A stretch of 64,000 bases of DNA, taken from contig VJWM01000116.1 of the NCBI GenBank assembly GCA_010909165.1, forward strand, positions 806,001 through 870,000, given 5' to 3'. Source of the stretch: Anthoceros angustus (taxonomy: Eukaryota; Streptophyta; Anthocerotopsida; Anthocerotales; Anthocerotaceae). Every line of letters begins with the position of its first letter. The first letter of the stretch is position 1. The notes under the pieces were generated by a model. The model had not been told where the DNA came from, did not search any database, and saw nothing but the letters and a program-made list of their open reading frames with translations. A program made the translations under genes and the position numbers. Below are positions 34,105 to 46,354 of this stretch, piece by piece.

Positions 34105-37100
34105 ATGGAGTCATTGCTTGCCAAAGCACTCGAATCCAAGTTGAAATATTGGCTCAAGACATTCACCAGGGACCAATTCAAGTTACAGGGCCGAAGTGTC
34201 TTGTTGAGCAACCTTGGTGCCGCTCTCTATCTTTGTATTGGTGGTGTTCGTTTATGCTGACCCACTTGCCTCCCTAATCCCCATCAAGCTTTACTTAGGG
34301 TAAAATGCGTGCTTTGATGGCAGACCTCAATGGGGATGTTCTACATGCAAGCATCGGATTGCCAGCAGCCTTACGTGTTGAAAGAGCTAGTGTTAGCAGA
34401 TTTGAGCTGAAGGTGCTTTGCGGTACACCGTTTCTCTGTGTATCAGCACTACTGTTCTCCCTGGTCTTCTTCCACTGATTGCATGCCTGCGACCCACATT
34501 TTCAGTAGATGCTCACGTCCATCGAACTAACAAGTGTCATTTCATGATGCATCGTACTTTTCAGCTTCCGTCCTTTTCAAATGTGAAGGCAGAGCCAACC
34601 GTGGTTGAAATTGATAGGCTAGACCTTGTACTTGTGGAAAAGTCTGCAAATGAGGGCACTACTGTTGCTGGGTACTTACTGTACTAAGTCCTGTTAGTGA
34701 CTCTGTTCACGTGGGATTTTTTCTGAGTAATAGCTCAAGGCCCTTGAGCTGTTTAGATGGGGCTCTGAGTTGTCTTGCCTGGTTGCAGGAGCCAGCCATC
34801 AGCGCCAACAGTAAAAAGCACAGCCTATAGTCTTGCTGACAAGGTCTGTTATATTGGCCCTCCGAATCCCTTTTCTGTGTGACGTGACCCTTATGAATTT
34901 TGCTGTTTTGAGGAAGGTGCAGGCTGTCCCTTATTTGCTGAATGATTTTCTTCTTTTACAGATTGCTGATGGGATGACTATCAGAGTCGGTACGGTGAAT
35001 TTAACTCTGGAGACGAGAGGTGGTAGTGCAGGGCATGGAGGTGCTGCTTGGTATGTAATTATGTAGCGCCTTCTGTAGACACACAAATCTCTCGACTTTC
35101 ATTGAGTGGTTCATCAAATTCTGTTTTTTTCTTGTTCTTTTTTTTACAGGACTCCTCCTCTGGCTTCTGTCACAATCTGTAATCTGGTCCTTTACACAAC
35201 GAATGAACGGTGGAAGGTGCCTAAGTCTTTGATCATCTGCTTGTTGCTATTTGACAAGTGATGTCTGTAGCTACATTGTTTGGTGAAAGGTACCACGTCA
35301 GATCCAAATGATCTCAAATTTTGTGTGGCAGGTCGTGTCTTTGAATGAAGCAAGAGACTACTCCAAAAATAAGAATTGTATCTACGTATTTAAGGTGAGT
35401 GGATAGAACTTCAAACTATCCTCATGAGATTCCAGCCTTTGAGACAAGCGGTTTTAATGCAACACGTTGGCATTCTGCAGAAACTGGAATGGGAGTCACT
35501 TTCAATTGATCTTCTGCCACATCCTGATATGTTCAAGGATGATCGAATAACAAGTCCAAATCTTGGGGACCCTACTCGAGATAATGATGGTGCAAGAAGG
35601 TTGTTCTTTGGGGGGGAGCGCTTCTTGGACAAAATATCTGGAGCAGCTAATGTAGGAAGTCTATATGCACAGCCTTCAAAATCAGTCAGCAGGCATCCCA
35701 GATGGTCATGTTCTATGGGTGTGGACTTAGGGGTCATCAGGGTGTGGCTGATTGTTTTCATAATTCACCACAGTCTGGGACACTGTCAAAGCAAGGTAGT
35801 ACCTGCAAACTTAGCTGGTGTCATTTACCTCATTTCAGATCACCATGCAAAGGACAGAACAGAACAATCCATTAGCACTTGAGGTGCAGTTACATCTCCC
35901 TGAGGCTCTTTGCCCTTCTTTGAGTGAACCAGGTAGCCACCTCTATTTCTTTCTTTGTAATTCTTTCCGAGCTTTGTCATTCAGCATTTGACTGATCTTC
36001 CTGCCTGCAGGTTTGCGAGCATTGTTGCGTTTCATGACAGGCATTTATGTTTGCCTCAACCGAGGTGATGTAGATCCTAAGACCCAGCAGGTAAAGTTCA
36101 CAAATTGGGTATAAACAATTAGAGCTTCTCCTCTTGTTATTTATCATTCCCCTGTGTAGATGACGACGACGGATGCAGCAGACAACGGTCTGCACTATTT
36201 TCACTTAAGGGATATGGTTTTCTTTAGAATATTCCTCAGTATTGATGAGGTGATGAATGCTGCTGTTTTCAGTCCGCAGATGCTGCAGGGCGCTCAATGG
36301 TGGCAGTACACGTGGAGCACATTTTCTTATGCATTAAAGAAGCAGGTCGTGTTGAGTAGTGGGCCTGCTGTTTGGCCTCTATGTTTTGTGAATCCTATAA
36401 GAAGTTCTGACTGTATCAGAGACGGGTGGGTGCAGAATTCCAGCTTGAGCTTCTCATGCAGTCATTGCATTATGTGCGGGTATTGCACTGGACCTAGGCT
36501 GTTGCATCAACAGCTCGTCATATCAATCACCATATGCCTTGGCTGCGAAGCATCCCTGATAGCCACCCTCTTTGATTGCTATCCTCTGCAGGCCACTGTT
36601 GGGATTGGAGATAACATTCAATCTATGGTTCGACTTGAATTAGGTGCCATGTTTTTGAGGTACAGGCTGACATTTATTGATGTCTTCCTGTCAATGCTGG
36701 AGCCTGGCCTTTTTACTGAGATTTATTTATGTCTTCCTGTCTTTGCTGGACCCTGGTCTTTTTATACCTAGTCCTGTCTTGTTTACGTGCACAGGGATGG
36801 TTTTTCTCGACCAACATGCACTCTCATCCAGCCAAGTATGCGGAATATCCCGACTGATTTTCCACCAGTTCCATCATTTGGTACATTAACACAACTTAGG
36901 TCTTCTTCTCTTCTTTAGTTTTTAGAGTAAATGTGAGCGATTTTTTGTTTGGAATTTGATGTTTCTGGTTATAATTCTTGGCAGCTAGTGAAAAGTCCTG
37001 GCCAAGGACTTATCCTCTTGAAAATCAGCTCATTCCAAGAGGAGGAGCACCACCAATGCTGTGCATGTACTCTTCACAAACGACGCCTACTCCCTTGCCT

Positions 37101-40100
37101 CCTGCACTTGCTTCTCAGATGGTTGTCCAGTGCCAGCCTTTAAAGGTACTTATGGGAGATTTCAATTGAAAGCCTTAGCAGGCCATGGCCAAGTAAGATG
37201 TGGTTTGAAGGAAAATGTGTGTTTGCAAGTGATGTACTTTGATTTGTGCAGATCAATCTCCAAGAGCAGTCCTGTAAACGTATTGCTTCCTTTATAGCAG
37301 ATGGCATTGTTGTTGAGCCAGGCGTTGTTTTGCCTGATGCCTCCTTGAATGGTTTTTACTTCAATCTCAAGGAATTCGATGCAACTATCCCGTTAAACAA
37401 TGAAAATGGTTCTGGTGAGGATAAACCCAGCCTGGAGAAAGGGTTCACAGGAGCTAGGCTTCATGTTGAAGGCTTTGTAGTTGCACAGAGTCCACTCTTA
37501 ACCTACAGGTTGTTGCAGCTTGATAAAGATCCAGCATGCTTTGCTTTTTGGAAAGGTCAAGCTATTGATGCAAGCCAGCAGAGATGGGTTATGCGGGCAT
37601 CTCGGATAAGTGTTGCCTTGGAGACAGAGAGCTGTGATGACCTAGCACAAAGTATGAACTCGGAGGACTGGGCTGCAGGGTTGTGGATTTGTGTTGAAAT
37701 GCTTGACCCGTTGGTTGAGATTGCTATGGTCAGCAATGACGGGTCAGCCTTGGTGACCTTGCCTCCCCCAGGTGGGACAGTGAGAGTGGGTATAGCTTGC
37801 AAAAGATATGTATCCAACACGTCCACAGAACAGCTGCTGTTTGTGCTGAAGATGTATGCGTATATGGTGAAAGCCAGCGAGTCACTCTTGGGAGTCGGTT
37901 GTCCACCAAATGCAGGGGTAGCGGAAGGTGGAGCTGCCATGCAGGAGATCTCCACTGTTGACTCCTCAAGTTTGCTGGCTCTGGCCCCAGCTGACACAGC
38001 CGTGGCCCTCACATTAAATGTCGTTGAGCTGAAGCTTCTGGAATCGGTACCAGGCCAAATCACTGTGGAAGGCCCAGTCCTGGTGCACATCCTGAGCAGT
38101 GGAATCTGTCTAAGAGTATCGCACAGGGCATTTGGTGGAGCAGCTGAGGTGTCTTCTACACTTCGCTGGCAAGGCATTCATGTTGAATGCGTTGAGACGC
38201 ACCTGGACAGTTCTATATTAGACCCTCTTCAGACTCCTCTGAGCCGGCATTCCAGCTTGCAACAGTCAGTGCCTGGAGAAGATGGGCTTCCAATTAAGTC
38301 CGCAATTCCCGACATGCGTGCTGTGTTTTGGGTTGGTGAAAAGATAGGTGACAAACTCCCAACTAAAGATTATGTTAACAATGGAGATGTGCCTCCGTTC
38401 CTCGATGTTAGCGTTACCAACTTCATTCCATACAAGGCAGATGGGGAGAGTCATACCCTTAAAGTATCTGCCAAAGTGGCTGGCATTCGGTTAGGAGGCG
38501 GAATGGTCTACAACGAGGCTCTCCTGCACCGTTTTGGTGTACTAGGACCCGACGGCGGGCCAGGGGAGGATGTGACAAAGTTACTGAAGACCTTGTCAAA
38601 TGGCCCATTGGCGGATGTCTTCAAGCCTTCTCCAATGCCCGCAGCGACGAATGAGGGTAAGCAACTTCCTGTGGACAGCATTTCGTGATGTTGGCCAAAT
38701 TGTGCACCAAAACTTGTTTCGGTGCGTCAAGTACGTCTCAGAATGCTCCTACTTTGTGCTTTTAGGGATCACCTCGAGTGTGAAAGAGGATGACGATTCT
38801 TGGGAGGTTAATATGCCAGACAACATTGATCTGGACCTACAACTCCAGGACTGGCTATTGGTTCTTGAAGGGCTGGATGGTCTGACGGATGGAGAGTCCT
38901 CATTATCAAAGATGAACACAACTCAAGCCTGGCAAGAGAATTGCTGGCATTCTACATTCAGATGTTTAAGGATTGTAGCCTGCTCTGATGACAAACCTGT
39001 TGCATTGGGCCAGCCTAATGGTGTTGGAAAGAGCACTGCTTCATTTCCAGTGTCCAAGATCACAGTAAGTGCTCTGCGATTGGGTATGGCTACGAAGTTT
39101 TAAGGAGGTGTAGTAATAGATTGGCGATGGACTAAAGCAACTTTCCAATTGAGCAGGTGTCGTCTCTGTGCAGATGCATATCGAGGGCCTTCAAGCCCTC
39201 AAACCTCGTTCTGTTGAGCACAGTCGAGATGCTGCCGATGAAATGTATCCTGGTAGACCGTCTGAGAAGTTGCCTGGTACAGAGGCAGGTGCACTCAGGG
39301 GCAACCCGAGTGCTGGAGTGAGTTCCAACGCGAGAAGCAGAGGTGGATTGGATCTCGAAGTGCGATTAGTTGCAAGAGCAGACCCAACTGACGCAGACTT
39401 GGGTATGGGGGAATGGACGGTGGACAGTGTCCGCTTAGCCGTGGAGGAACCGGTTAAGAATCCATCCTTGTTGTCTGTATGTGTAGCCCACAACAACCCG
39501 CTTCGAGCGACGTCAATAATTGACTATACGGATTGCCCTGCAGGTGGAAGTGGAAGCAACCAAAACTGAGGTGGAGTTTCTTATCGATCTTTGCAAGGCA
39601 GAGATCGAGTCGGCAAGTAGAATCGCCGCTGGAGGAATCAAGCTTCTGAACCTCCCGATCGGGCAGTCTGCCATTGAGCAGCTCAGTAACGTGGGTAAGT
39701 GCGAAGGGTGCTGCTGTTTTCGTGGAATCCTGTTACGCATCAAGTACCAAGCTGACCCACAGCAATGCAGGAAGCGGAAGTTTAGAGAAGCTGCTTACTC
39801 CCGAAAGGGCACGCAGGAGCACCAGCGAGTGTCTAACTCCAGATCGACACCGTAGGGACAGTGAGATCCTAACTCCCACCGCCCACAGGCGCTCCACTCT
39901 TGGAACAGGACTATCAGACGAGAAGTTAGGTGCACTGGAGGCAGCCGTGAGCAAGTCCCAGCTCCTGCTGACCACAATCCACCGACGTGCGACCGACGAT
40001 GGGACTAAACCACAAGTCGACATTCCGCAACCCTCTCCCTCAGCACCAGAGCTGACTCAGCTGGGTGAGCAGCTTCGCCACATGCAAGCCCTGCTGTGTA

Positions 40101-40126
40101 GCCTTAGAAGTCCTCCCTTTCCGTGA
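34105..40126 (+). CDS. chorein-N bridge-like lipid transfer protein (UHRF1BP1/BLTP3-like)
   Basis: Twenty exons assembled by splice sites and reading frame: 34105-34216, 34324-34412, 34565-34671, 34789-34843, 34962-35050, 35150-35216, 35332-35394, 35481-35651, 35839-35932, 36011-36090, 36273-36345, 36436-36479, 36592-36659, 36795-36880, 36985-37145, 37252-38656, 38766-39064, 39174-39452, 39544-39694, 39771-40126. They total 1282 residues. The start MESLLAKALESKLKYWLKTF, then DQFKLQGR, SNL and NGDVLHASIGLP, is the chorein N-terminal region of the UHRF1BP1 family. Later landmarks are VVEIDRLDLVL, AAGRSMV..VEHIFLCIKEA and, near the C terminus, VEFLIDLCKAEIES with IGQSAIEQLSN. Such proteins form long hydrophobic grooves that move bulk lipid at membrane contacts, possibly on endosomal or early secretory membranes. 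A Ser/Thr-Pro-rich tail (LTPERARRS, LTPDRHRR) looks phosphorylatable. Confidence 0.88.
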
Positions 40127-40945
40127 TCTTCTGTCCTCTTGCTACTGTCAGTCCCAGTGTATTTCCTGGTCACGCCTGCCGGCGGCCATTATCGGATATC
40201 CTGCTGAGCATCCAGTCGACATTCTGGGCACTTTTCCATCCCTTCTTTTTCTCCCTCCGTACTCTGGCAGGCTTGACAGAGCCGGCATGCGCACGATGAG
40301 CTGTCCAGGAAGTGAGTGTGGCACATGTGTCGCCCTGCCATCTCTTGCCTCTGTGGACGCTCACCTCAACATTCACGACCTGCAGCTCACGCATGACAGT
40401 CTCGAGTTCCTTTTCTTTTTTTTCTTTTTTTCTTTGAACACCAGTCTCCAGTCTTTTGTACTGTAGTGTGTGAATCTGCTGGCCGAGGGCCCGAGACGTG
40501 GACGCATGCTATGTAGCACTATGTAGCAAGCTGTTAAGAGGGTCGTACGGCCTCCGCTCGCTGCCGTTTGACAGTTACTGCGGGGCTCATGGGCCGTAGG
40601 GCGGGACCGGCTCGGGACAGGGCAGGCCTGCATGTTGTAACTTGTGGGCCCCTGCGCGTGCATTGTTTTTCGCGCGACCTGCTGCGGCCGTGAGATGAAT
40701 CTCGTCTGGAAGCACGCGCGGAGGCTTGGGAGGCTCGACGGGCTTTTTTCTAAGCTCTGCTGATACGCGCAATTTGTACCTACACCTGAGGTACGACGGA
40801 GCGGAAAAGGGCGGGACGAGAGCGTTGTCCGCTGCGTCGGCGAGTTCGCTTCGCAATTTGCAGGCGCGGGCTCGACTCTCGGATCCGGCCTTCTTGCATT
40901 TCAGGTTCTTCGCGGGATCTGCGTTCTGCTTTCTGCCGGGGCGCG
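40127..40945. other. spacer between the lipid-transfer gene and SMT1
   Basis: Includes the 3' region of the upstream gene, a T-rich tract at 40410-40435 and the SMT1 5' leader. Antisense frames (40587-41183 minus) overlap SMT1 exon 1 and are not credible. Confidence 0.5.
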
Positions 40946-43236
40946 ATGGCCAAGGCGGGAGCTTTCGATCTGGCCACAGGCACAGGAGGGTACATCGCGC
41001 GCGACCAGATGGTCTCGGCTGTCGACACGTACGTTCTTCGGCAGCTTGGGCTCGCGTTGGAACTCCTGGAACTTCTGGGAGTTTGGATCCTGATGGAATG
41101 CAAGTTTTTCTCATGCATGCTTGCTGCAGGTACGAGAAGTACCACACTGAGCACGGCGGGGATGAAGATGAGCGCAAGGCCAACTACACGGACATGGTAG
41201 GCACATTGCTGCCCTATCGTGCGTATCGGGTGCAGGATGTGGGCTGGATGGAAGGAGGGAAGGAAGGAAGTGTTTGCCAGGGATGGTGTAGTAAGGGGTG
41301 TGCGTGTTTCAGGTGAACAAGTACTACGATCTGGTTACCAGTTTCTACGAGTTTGGATGGGGTCAGTCGTTCCACTTCGCTCCCAGGTGCGCGTCCGTGC
41401 CGCTGCGCTGCAATGTATGTCTTCCAGTAAGGGCATCGGTCGTGGAGCCATCCTGATTGATCTGCCTGAATTGGAACTGGCAGATGGACCGGAGAATCTC
41501 TGCGGGAGAGCATCAAGAGACATGAACATTACCTTGCGCTTCACCTTGGTTTGAAGCCGGGCATGAAGGTAGAAGCGCGCGTTGGCTGTAGCTCTGGCGA
41601 CTATCCGTTTGTCATTTGGAGGAGGGGGGGTAGTTCGGTTCTTTTTCACCAGTTTGTTTGGATGTTCTAGGTCTTGGATGTTGGCTGCGGAGTTGGTGGG
41701 CCGCTTAGGGAGATTGCCCAATTCAGGTGCGCTGTGGATTCTGTATGTTGTGCAACTTTTTGGTGACATGTTGAACATTTCTCACAAATTGTTTTTGGGA
41801 ATGAGATCTGTGCACAAAACTGCGACCTTACTCTTTTCTGGGTCTTTCATGCAGCGGTGCGTACATAACGGGATTGAACAACAATGCATACCAAATATCC
41901 CGTGGGACGGTAAGTGCAAAGCCAGCAATCTTGTAGGCTTCCCTGGAGCAACTGTAACTGTTCTCAACAGATCTTTTCACTCTACTGTCTGTGTTTGTTG
42001 CAGGAACTGAACCGGAAGGTTGGCTTGGATCGCACGTGTGACTTTCTCAAAGTAAGCTGATTGAAACCTGGCTGTTATTGGGTCTATGTATAACTATGGT
42101 GCCACTGGCCCTCGTGAGGAGCTGCCTGGGTGATTTACTGCCCTTCTCCACGGCACATTGTCATTCAGGCAGACTTCATGAAGATGCCTGTGGAAGACAA
42201 CACTTATGATGCCGTCTACACAATTGAGGCTACCTGTCACGCACCTGATCCGGTATGTTCCAAGATGCACCTTCAGCGGAATCATCTCCGGATTCTCAAC
42301 CCATTCTGTTTCATCCCACCATTTCTTAACTGTCGAGTGCAGGTGGCATGCTACAAGGAAATCAAACGTGTGCTGAAGCCTGGCCAGCTTTTTGCTGGGT
42401 ATGAGTGGTGCATGACTGATGCATTTGATCCAAAGAATGCAGAGCATCTGCGCATAAAGGTGAGACACGATCATGATTTTGAGATGGCAGCCCTACCCTA
42501 CCCAAACCTGGATTTATTCTTCCTCCACCTGTCATAGATATCCTCAAGTTACAGCTTTCCTAAATGCCGGGCTGTCCATTGCAGGCAGATATTGAGATTG
42601 GAGATGGATTACCTGACATTCGGACAACTAAGCAGTGCCTTGCAGCTTTCCATGAAGCAGGATTTGAAGTATGATAACTTGTCTTATGTTTGGGCCGTTT
42701 CTATGGTTCAGAGAGAGTCTTGCAGGGTCTATTGTAGGTCTCTGAGCTGAGAACAGCTGTCCTCATGACACCCTTCGCTATGCTTTTCAGGTTCTCATAG
42801 AAGAGGACTTGGCAAAGACTGGGCAAATCCCGTGGTACTTACCGCTAGATCCCAATCACTTCTCTCTCAGCAGCTTCCGCCTCACAAAGATAGGCCGCCT
42901 GCTAACACACAACATGGTAGGGATCATTGAGCTGCTGAGGCTGATGGTGAAAGCAGTGTCTTATCAGTGTCCTTTCTAACTACAGTCGTCCTGTTTCAGG
43001 TTAGGGTAATGGAGGCCCTAAGAATAGCTCCTGAGGGAAGTGTAAGGGTTAGTACCTTTCTGTTGTCAGCTGCAAACGGGCTTGTGGAAGGTGGCAGGTA
43101 TGTTGCGCTCTTTTCCCTGTAGGACTACAAATGTTTTGGTCATGATCACAGCACTCATCTGCAACTGTTGAACGTTTTCAGGAAGGAAATATTCACTCCA
43201 GCCTACTTCTTCTTAGTACGAAAGCCACTGGAGTGA
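40946..43236 (+). CDS. SMT1: sterol C-24 methyltransferase (cycloartenol type)
   Basis: Thirteen exons (40946-41028, 41130-41196, 41313-41386, 41484-41568, 41671-41726, 41855-41909, 42004-42051, 42169-42252, 42343-42459, 42585-42668, 42791-42916, 43000-43097, 43182-43236) encode 343 residues. The enzyme transfers a methyl group from S-adenosylmethionine to C-24 of the sterol side chain (cycloartenol in plants), the entry to 24-alkyl sterols, on the ER membrane. Motifs: [19 protein letters not shown], sterol-binding [18 protein letters not shown] motif [24 protein letters not shown], motif [28 protein letters not shown], and [12 protein letters not shown]. The C terminus [14 protein letters not shown] matches the family. 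The overall length and one-gene structure fit SMT1 rather than the longer SMT2, which has an extra N-terminal membrane segment. The short introns (83-128 bp) are typical of this window. Confidence 0.96.
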
Positions 43237-43819
43237 GTGTCAGAAGCTAGTACCCCTGCAGCTTGGGCTTTCGTGCAAGGTCCAAGTCATTCTCTCTTGG
43301 AAACTTGCATTCGCCAAAGTGTCGGGGGCGAATTCGTGGCTTGCAATCTTCCACATTCGTCACCCGCACATCAGAACACTAGCAATAGGTGATGGCAGGG
43401 AGTGTGCCCCCTCAATTGGAGGCTATTTGTACTTCCCTTGCCGTCTTTGCTTTGATGAGGATCAGGTTTCTGCTTGAAATTGATGCTTTTTGTTTCTTCA
43501 CATTGCTGTTTGCATCGAGCTTCTTTCTTCTGAGAATTATCAAACGTGTGATACGTCTTGGGCTGCCGATTGTAAGGACAGGCAGTGTGATAATGAGCGT
43601 CGTCCTCTCTTTCTTCCAAACGTCGTGAGTGGTAAACGAGACTTCGTACCCGGAACTAAGAAGCAAAAGTTGCGTAGTTGTAAATCGGTTGCCAAGGTTA
43701 CAAACTCATCGTACAATCAGCTGTTGTCAATTCAGGAGACATGGTCATTCCCACTACCTTGCGATAGTAGGGCAACAAAACGACAACCAGGCAACGGGAT
43801 GAGAGTCACCCTCCGCGAA
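43237..43819. other. convergent 3' spacer
   Basis: Lies between the ends of two converging genes. Overlapping short frames at 43371-43666 have no domain. No terminator or repeat stands out. Confidence 0.5.
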
Positions 43820-44452
43820 CTAGCTACTTCTGTCGGAGTCGTCTGCTGCGTACACCTCCAAATCATCATCTGAAGCTGATGCGGACTCTACCTCGTCACG
43901 ATCTCTTGTGGACATATCCTGAGATTCCCCGTTGGCAAAGTCATCCTCCTTCCCAGGACTGTCACTTCTACTAGTAGTGAAGCCACTAATGTCTTCACTG
44001 GAGGACTGGATCGGCCTTTCCACACCTTGGTGATCCATGGCCTCCGGCTCTACCTCCTCTTCATATCCAGCGTCGTAAACCGGAAGACCATTCGAAGCCG
44101 GATCCCCGCCATATTCCTGGCCCTCGCTCTCTGCCTCTTCTTGATCACCAGGTGTAAGAGGCATGCTTTCACCACCAGCCTTTTCTGCTGCCCTAGTGCC
44201 AGCTTGAGAGTCTGATTGCCTTAGCAACCTTGCTTTTTTCCTGAGGAAGTTCACTTCAGCTTGAAGACGCTGTTTCGACTTTTTCAGCTCTTGCAACTGA
44301 GTAGACCTAGCAACAGTGTCCTTGAAGAGCTCATTGTACTCCCTGCGAATCGATGCAAGCCTAACCTTCGCAGATCGCGGATCCTTCTCTCTACTTTTAC
44401 GATCCATTGGAACCCAAACTCCTCCAAATTCCAGCCCAGGGAGATGAGCCAC
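43820..44452 (-). CDS. uncharacterised acidic coiled-coil protein
   Basis: 210 residues if started at 44452 (MAHLPGLEFGG), or 195 from the Met at 44407 (MDRKSREK). Residues about 18-80 form a basic coiled-coil region (ELFKDTVARSTQLQELKKSK, then EVNFLRKKARLLRQ), resembling the short basic helix of several unnamed plant nuclear proteins. The remainder is strongly acidic and Ser/Glu/Asp-rich with a run of DDDLEVYAADDSD at the C terminus. No enzyme motif is seen. It lies only 116 bases downstream of the stop codon of the small gene at 44569-44902 on the same strand. It is a single exon as called. A missed upstream exon is possible. Confidence 0.55.
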   Translation of the reverse strand: MAHLPGLEFGGVWVPMDRKSREKDPRSAKVRLASIRREYNELFKDTVARSTQLQELKKSKQRLQAEVNFLRKKARLLRQSDSQAGTRAAEKAGGESMPLTPGDQEEAESEGQEYGGDPASNGLPVYDAGYEEEVEPEAMDHQGVERPIQSSSEDISGFTTSRSDSPGKEDDFANGESQDMSTRDRDEVESASASDDDLEVYAADDSDRSS

Positions 44453-44568
44453 TTAGCGTCCTTATCTCAGGATCCTTCACTACGAGATCTCAGTACGCTA
44501 ACTTCCTTCATCGGGCTCCACTTCACCGCATACAGCTGCCAATAAGCGAGCCTCGACAGTGGAATCCT

Positions 44569-44902
44569 TCAAGGACCGTTTGATGAGGAAGCCGGAGGTT
44601 CAGAAATGTTGTTATCCTCTTGCGCAAGCTCCCCAGCCAAAGGTTCCGCTTGAGGGATAGTCTGCATCAGTTCAGAAACGGGAGGAATATCCCTCAGATG
44701 CAGGGGGAAAGCAGGATAACAAAACGCCGCAACCGGCGACGGTGTGCTCAGGAGCTAGAGCAAAAAAGAAAGAACACAATAATCTACTCACAAGGTCGGG
44801 CTTGGATATGTTGTGAACAAGGGAGGCGCCTGTCAACATTGACGTGAGAACAACAACGTAAGAGAGAACCATAGACGGCGTGCTTACCGTCCGCCCGGCC
44901 AT
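44569..44902 (-). CDS. small UQCC6/brawnin-like membrane protein
   Basis: Two exons, 44902-44792 and 44661-44569, joined by a 130-bp GT-AG intron (GTGAGT...TGCAG), encode 67 residues. An N-terminal hydrophobic segment (VLSYVVVLTSMLTGASLV) is followed by VHNISKPDLTIP and a short polar tail. The GA..VVH....PDLTIP arrangement is that of UQCC6 (brawnin), a small inner mitochondrial membrane protein involved in assembling respiratory complex III; plant counterparts are short and poorly studied. The splice joins PDL to TIP exactly, which supports the model. The assignment rests on about a dozen conserved positions, so the function is a proposal. Same strand as, and very close to, the coiled-coil gene. 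Confidence 0.5.
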
Positions 44903-45330
44903 CGCCCCGTAGCTGCCACCCCCGGAAAACCGAAAATGCCACTTCCGGAAAACCGAAAAGGCAAGAAAGGGAAAAACATGCGAAGAACGCTTCCTTATAA
45001 TTTTGGATTTTATTACTATTTATTTATTTCTTGAAAGGTTCACAATGAAACAAAGGACATCGGGCCGAGGAGGGCGTGTGGATTCTAAAGGGGAGAAGGA
45101 AATGGGATCCACCTAGGTGGAACTCCATACTTGACCGCCGATGGTGGGGGATTCGAATTCCCTTAAACACCAGCGTTTCAAAAAAGCTAAATGACATGCA
45201 AAGCAGAAGCACGAAAGAGGAGTGAGGGGATAAGGGATGGAGAGGGACAAGGGGAGAAAGACAGTAGCGGGGCTAAGGCTGAGCTTCTAAGAAGATTGGG
45301 AATCTGTATTGAAGTTGAGCCAAACTAAAT
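44903..45330. other. spacer, nothing recognised
   Basis: Promoter side of the small gene, then sequence without a credible frame or repeat. Confidence 0.45.
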
Positions 45331-45725
45331 TGAACTGTAAGAAGATCTCGCGCTTTGGTTGAGAGTAAAGTTTATCGCTACAAAAAAAACAAATCTCGCG
45401 CTTGATAGTTTTACACAAGGAAAATCGGCAAAACGGCGCGCCCCAAAACACTTTGTGTTGAAGAGCAAAAGAAGAACAAAAGACAGGATGACTCTGGAGC
45501 AAAAAGGCACATGGGACAACGCGGAGAGATAGGATCAAACTTTGCAAGCTTCAACTTAATAAGGAGAGCATGGTGCCTCAACCTAGTAAAGAGAGTATGG
45601 TGCAGAAGTAGCCAGAGAAAAGATTGAACCTTAGCAAGCAGCATACTACGCCAAAGAGCTCCAAATATTTGCCTCCATTGCCGATCGGATAAGACAGAAT
45701 GACTCACATAGTCGATCTTCCGCAA
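45331..45725 (-). pseudogene. non-LTR retrotransposon zf-RVT-like fragment
   Basis: The minus-strand frame contains WRSMLLAKVQSFLWLLLHH, LFTRLRHHA and CPMCLFAPESS, the pattern of the zinc-binding domain (zf-RVT) that follows the reverse transcriptase in plant LINEs ('P.K...F.W....  .CP.C....E...H.F..C'). The terminal His/Cys part is eroded (LLFFFCSST). Only this 3' piece is present. Confidence 0.6.
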
Positions 45726-45807
45726 CAGCCCTCAACACCTTCTCACCTATCAAACATGCCCAGCAGATGACACTTCTCGAGAAGCTCCCGGCTTCTCCCG
45801 CACAAGT

Positions 45808-46075
45808 CGTTCAAGCAGGGTTCCCGTGACAATGAGGACAACACTGTCGATGACATGACCATACCTGTGCACGATCGCCCGAGCCAACTTAGTAGCTGTT
45901 CCAGCCCTCCGTTTTCTGCGTTCAAGCAGGGTTCCCGTGACAATGAGGACAACATTGTCGATGATATATATGACCATACCTGTGCACGATCGCCCGAGCC
46001 AACTTAGTAGCTGTTCCAGCCCTCCGTTTTCTGCCTATTATTCCAGCCCTCCGTTTTCTGCCTATTATCACAGCT
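45808..46075. repeat. tandem duplication of about 115 bp plus a 26-bp repeat
   Basis: 45808-45918 and 45919-46037 share 'gttcaagcagggttcccgtgacaatgaggacaac' through 'gctgttccagccctccgttttctgc'. The last 26 bases (ttccagccctccgttttctgcctatta) are then repeated once more. The unit may derive from a retroelement but no domain is visible. Confidence 0.75.
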
Positions 46076-46270
46076 GTGCGGAAGGCGGTGCGGGCTTCCG
46101 CGCCCTCCTGGGCTTCCGGATAATCCATCACTCACGCCTGCCGCGCATCCTCCCTTCCTGCCTGCTCTCTCCCATCTCCAAATCACAGAAACACAATTTA
46201 TGGAGGAATTCTCGTTTGAATTCTCGTTTGTAGTTGAAAAACTGCACAAGGAGGTTGCAGTAGAAAAGGA

Positions 46271-46354
46271 TGTCAGAAGTGGGGTTTGAACCCACGCCCC
46301 CTTTCGGAGACCAGAACTTGAGTCTGGCGCCTTAGACCACTCGGCCATCCTGAC
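46271..46354 (-). tRNA. tRNA-Leu (anticodon CAA), no intron
   Basis: 84 nt fold as a class II tRNA. The acceptor stem GTCAGGA pairs with TTCTGAC (one G-T). The D arm contains GGCCGAGTGGTCTAAGGC. Anticodon stem CCAGA/TCTGG flanks loop CTCAAGT, giving CAA. A long variable arm follows, then T arm GTGGG-TTCAAAC-CCCAC and discriminator A. The A and B box promoter words are intact. A TTTT run lies a few bases downstream (reverse complement of 46263-46266), a normal RNA polymerase III terminator. Confidence 0.95.

Noticed and set aside
36160-36187. 28-base microexon in the lipid-transfer gene
   Set aside because: Splicing exon 10 directly to 36273 (SADAAGRSMV) matches the family better and keeps frame.
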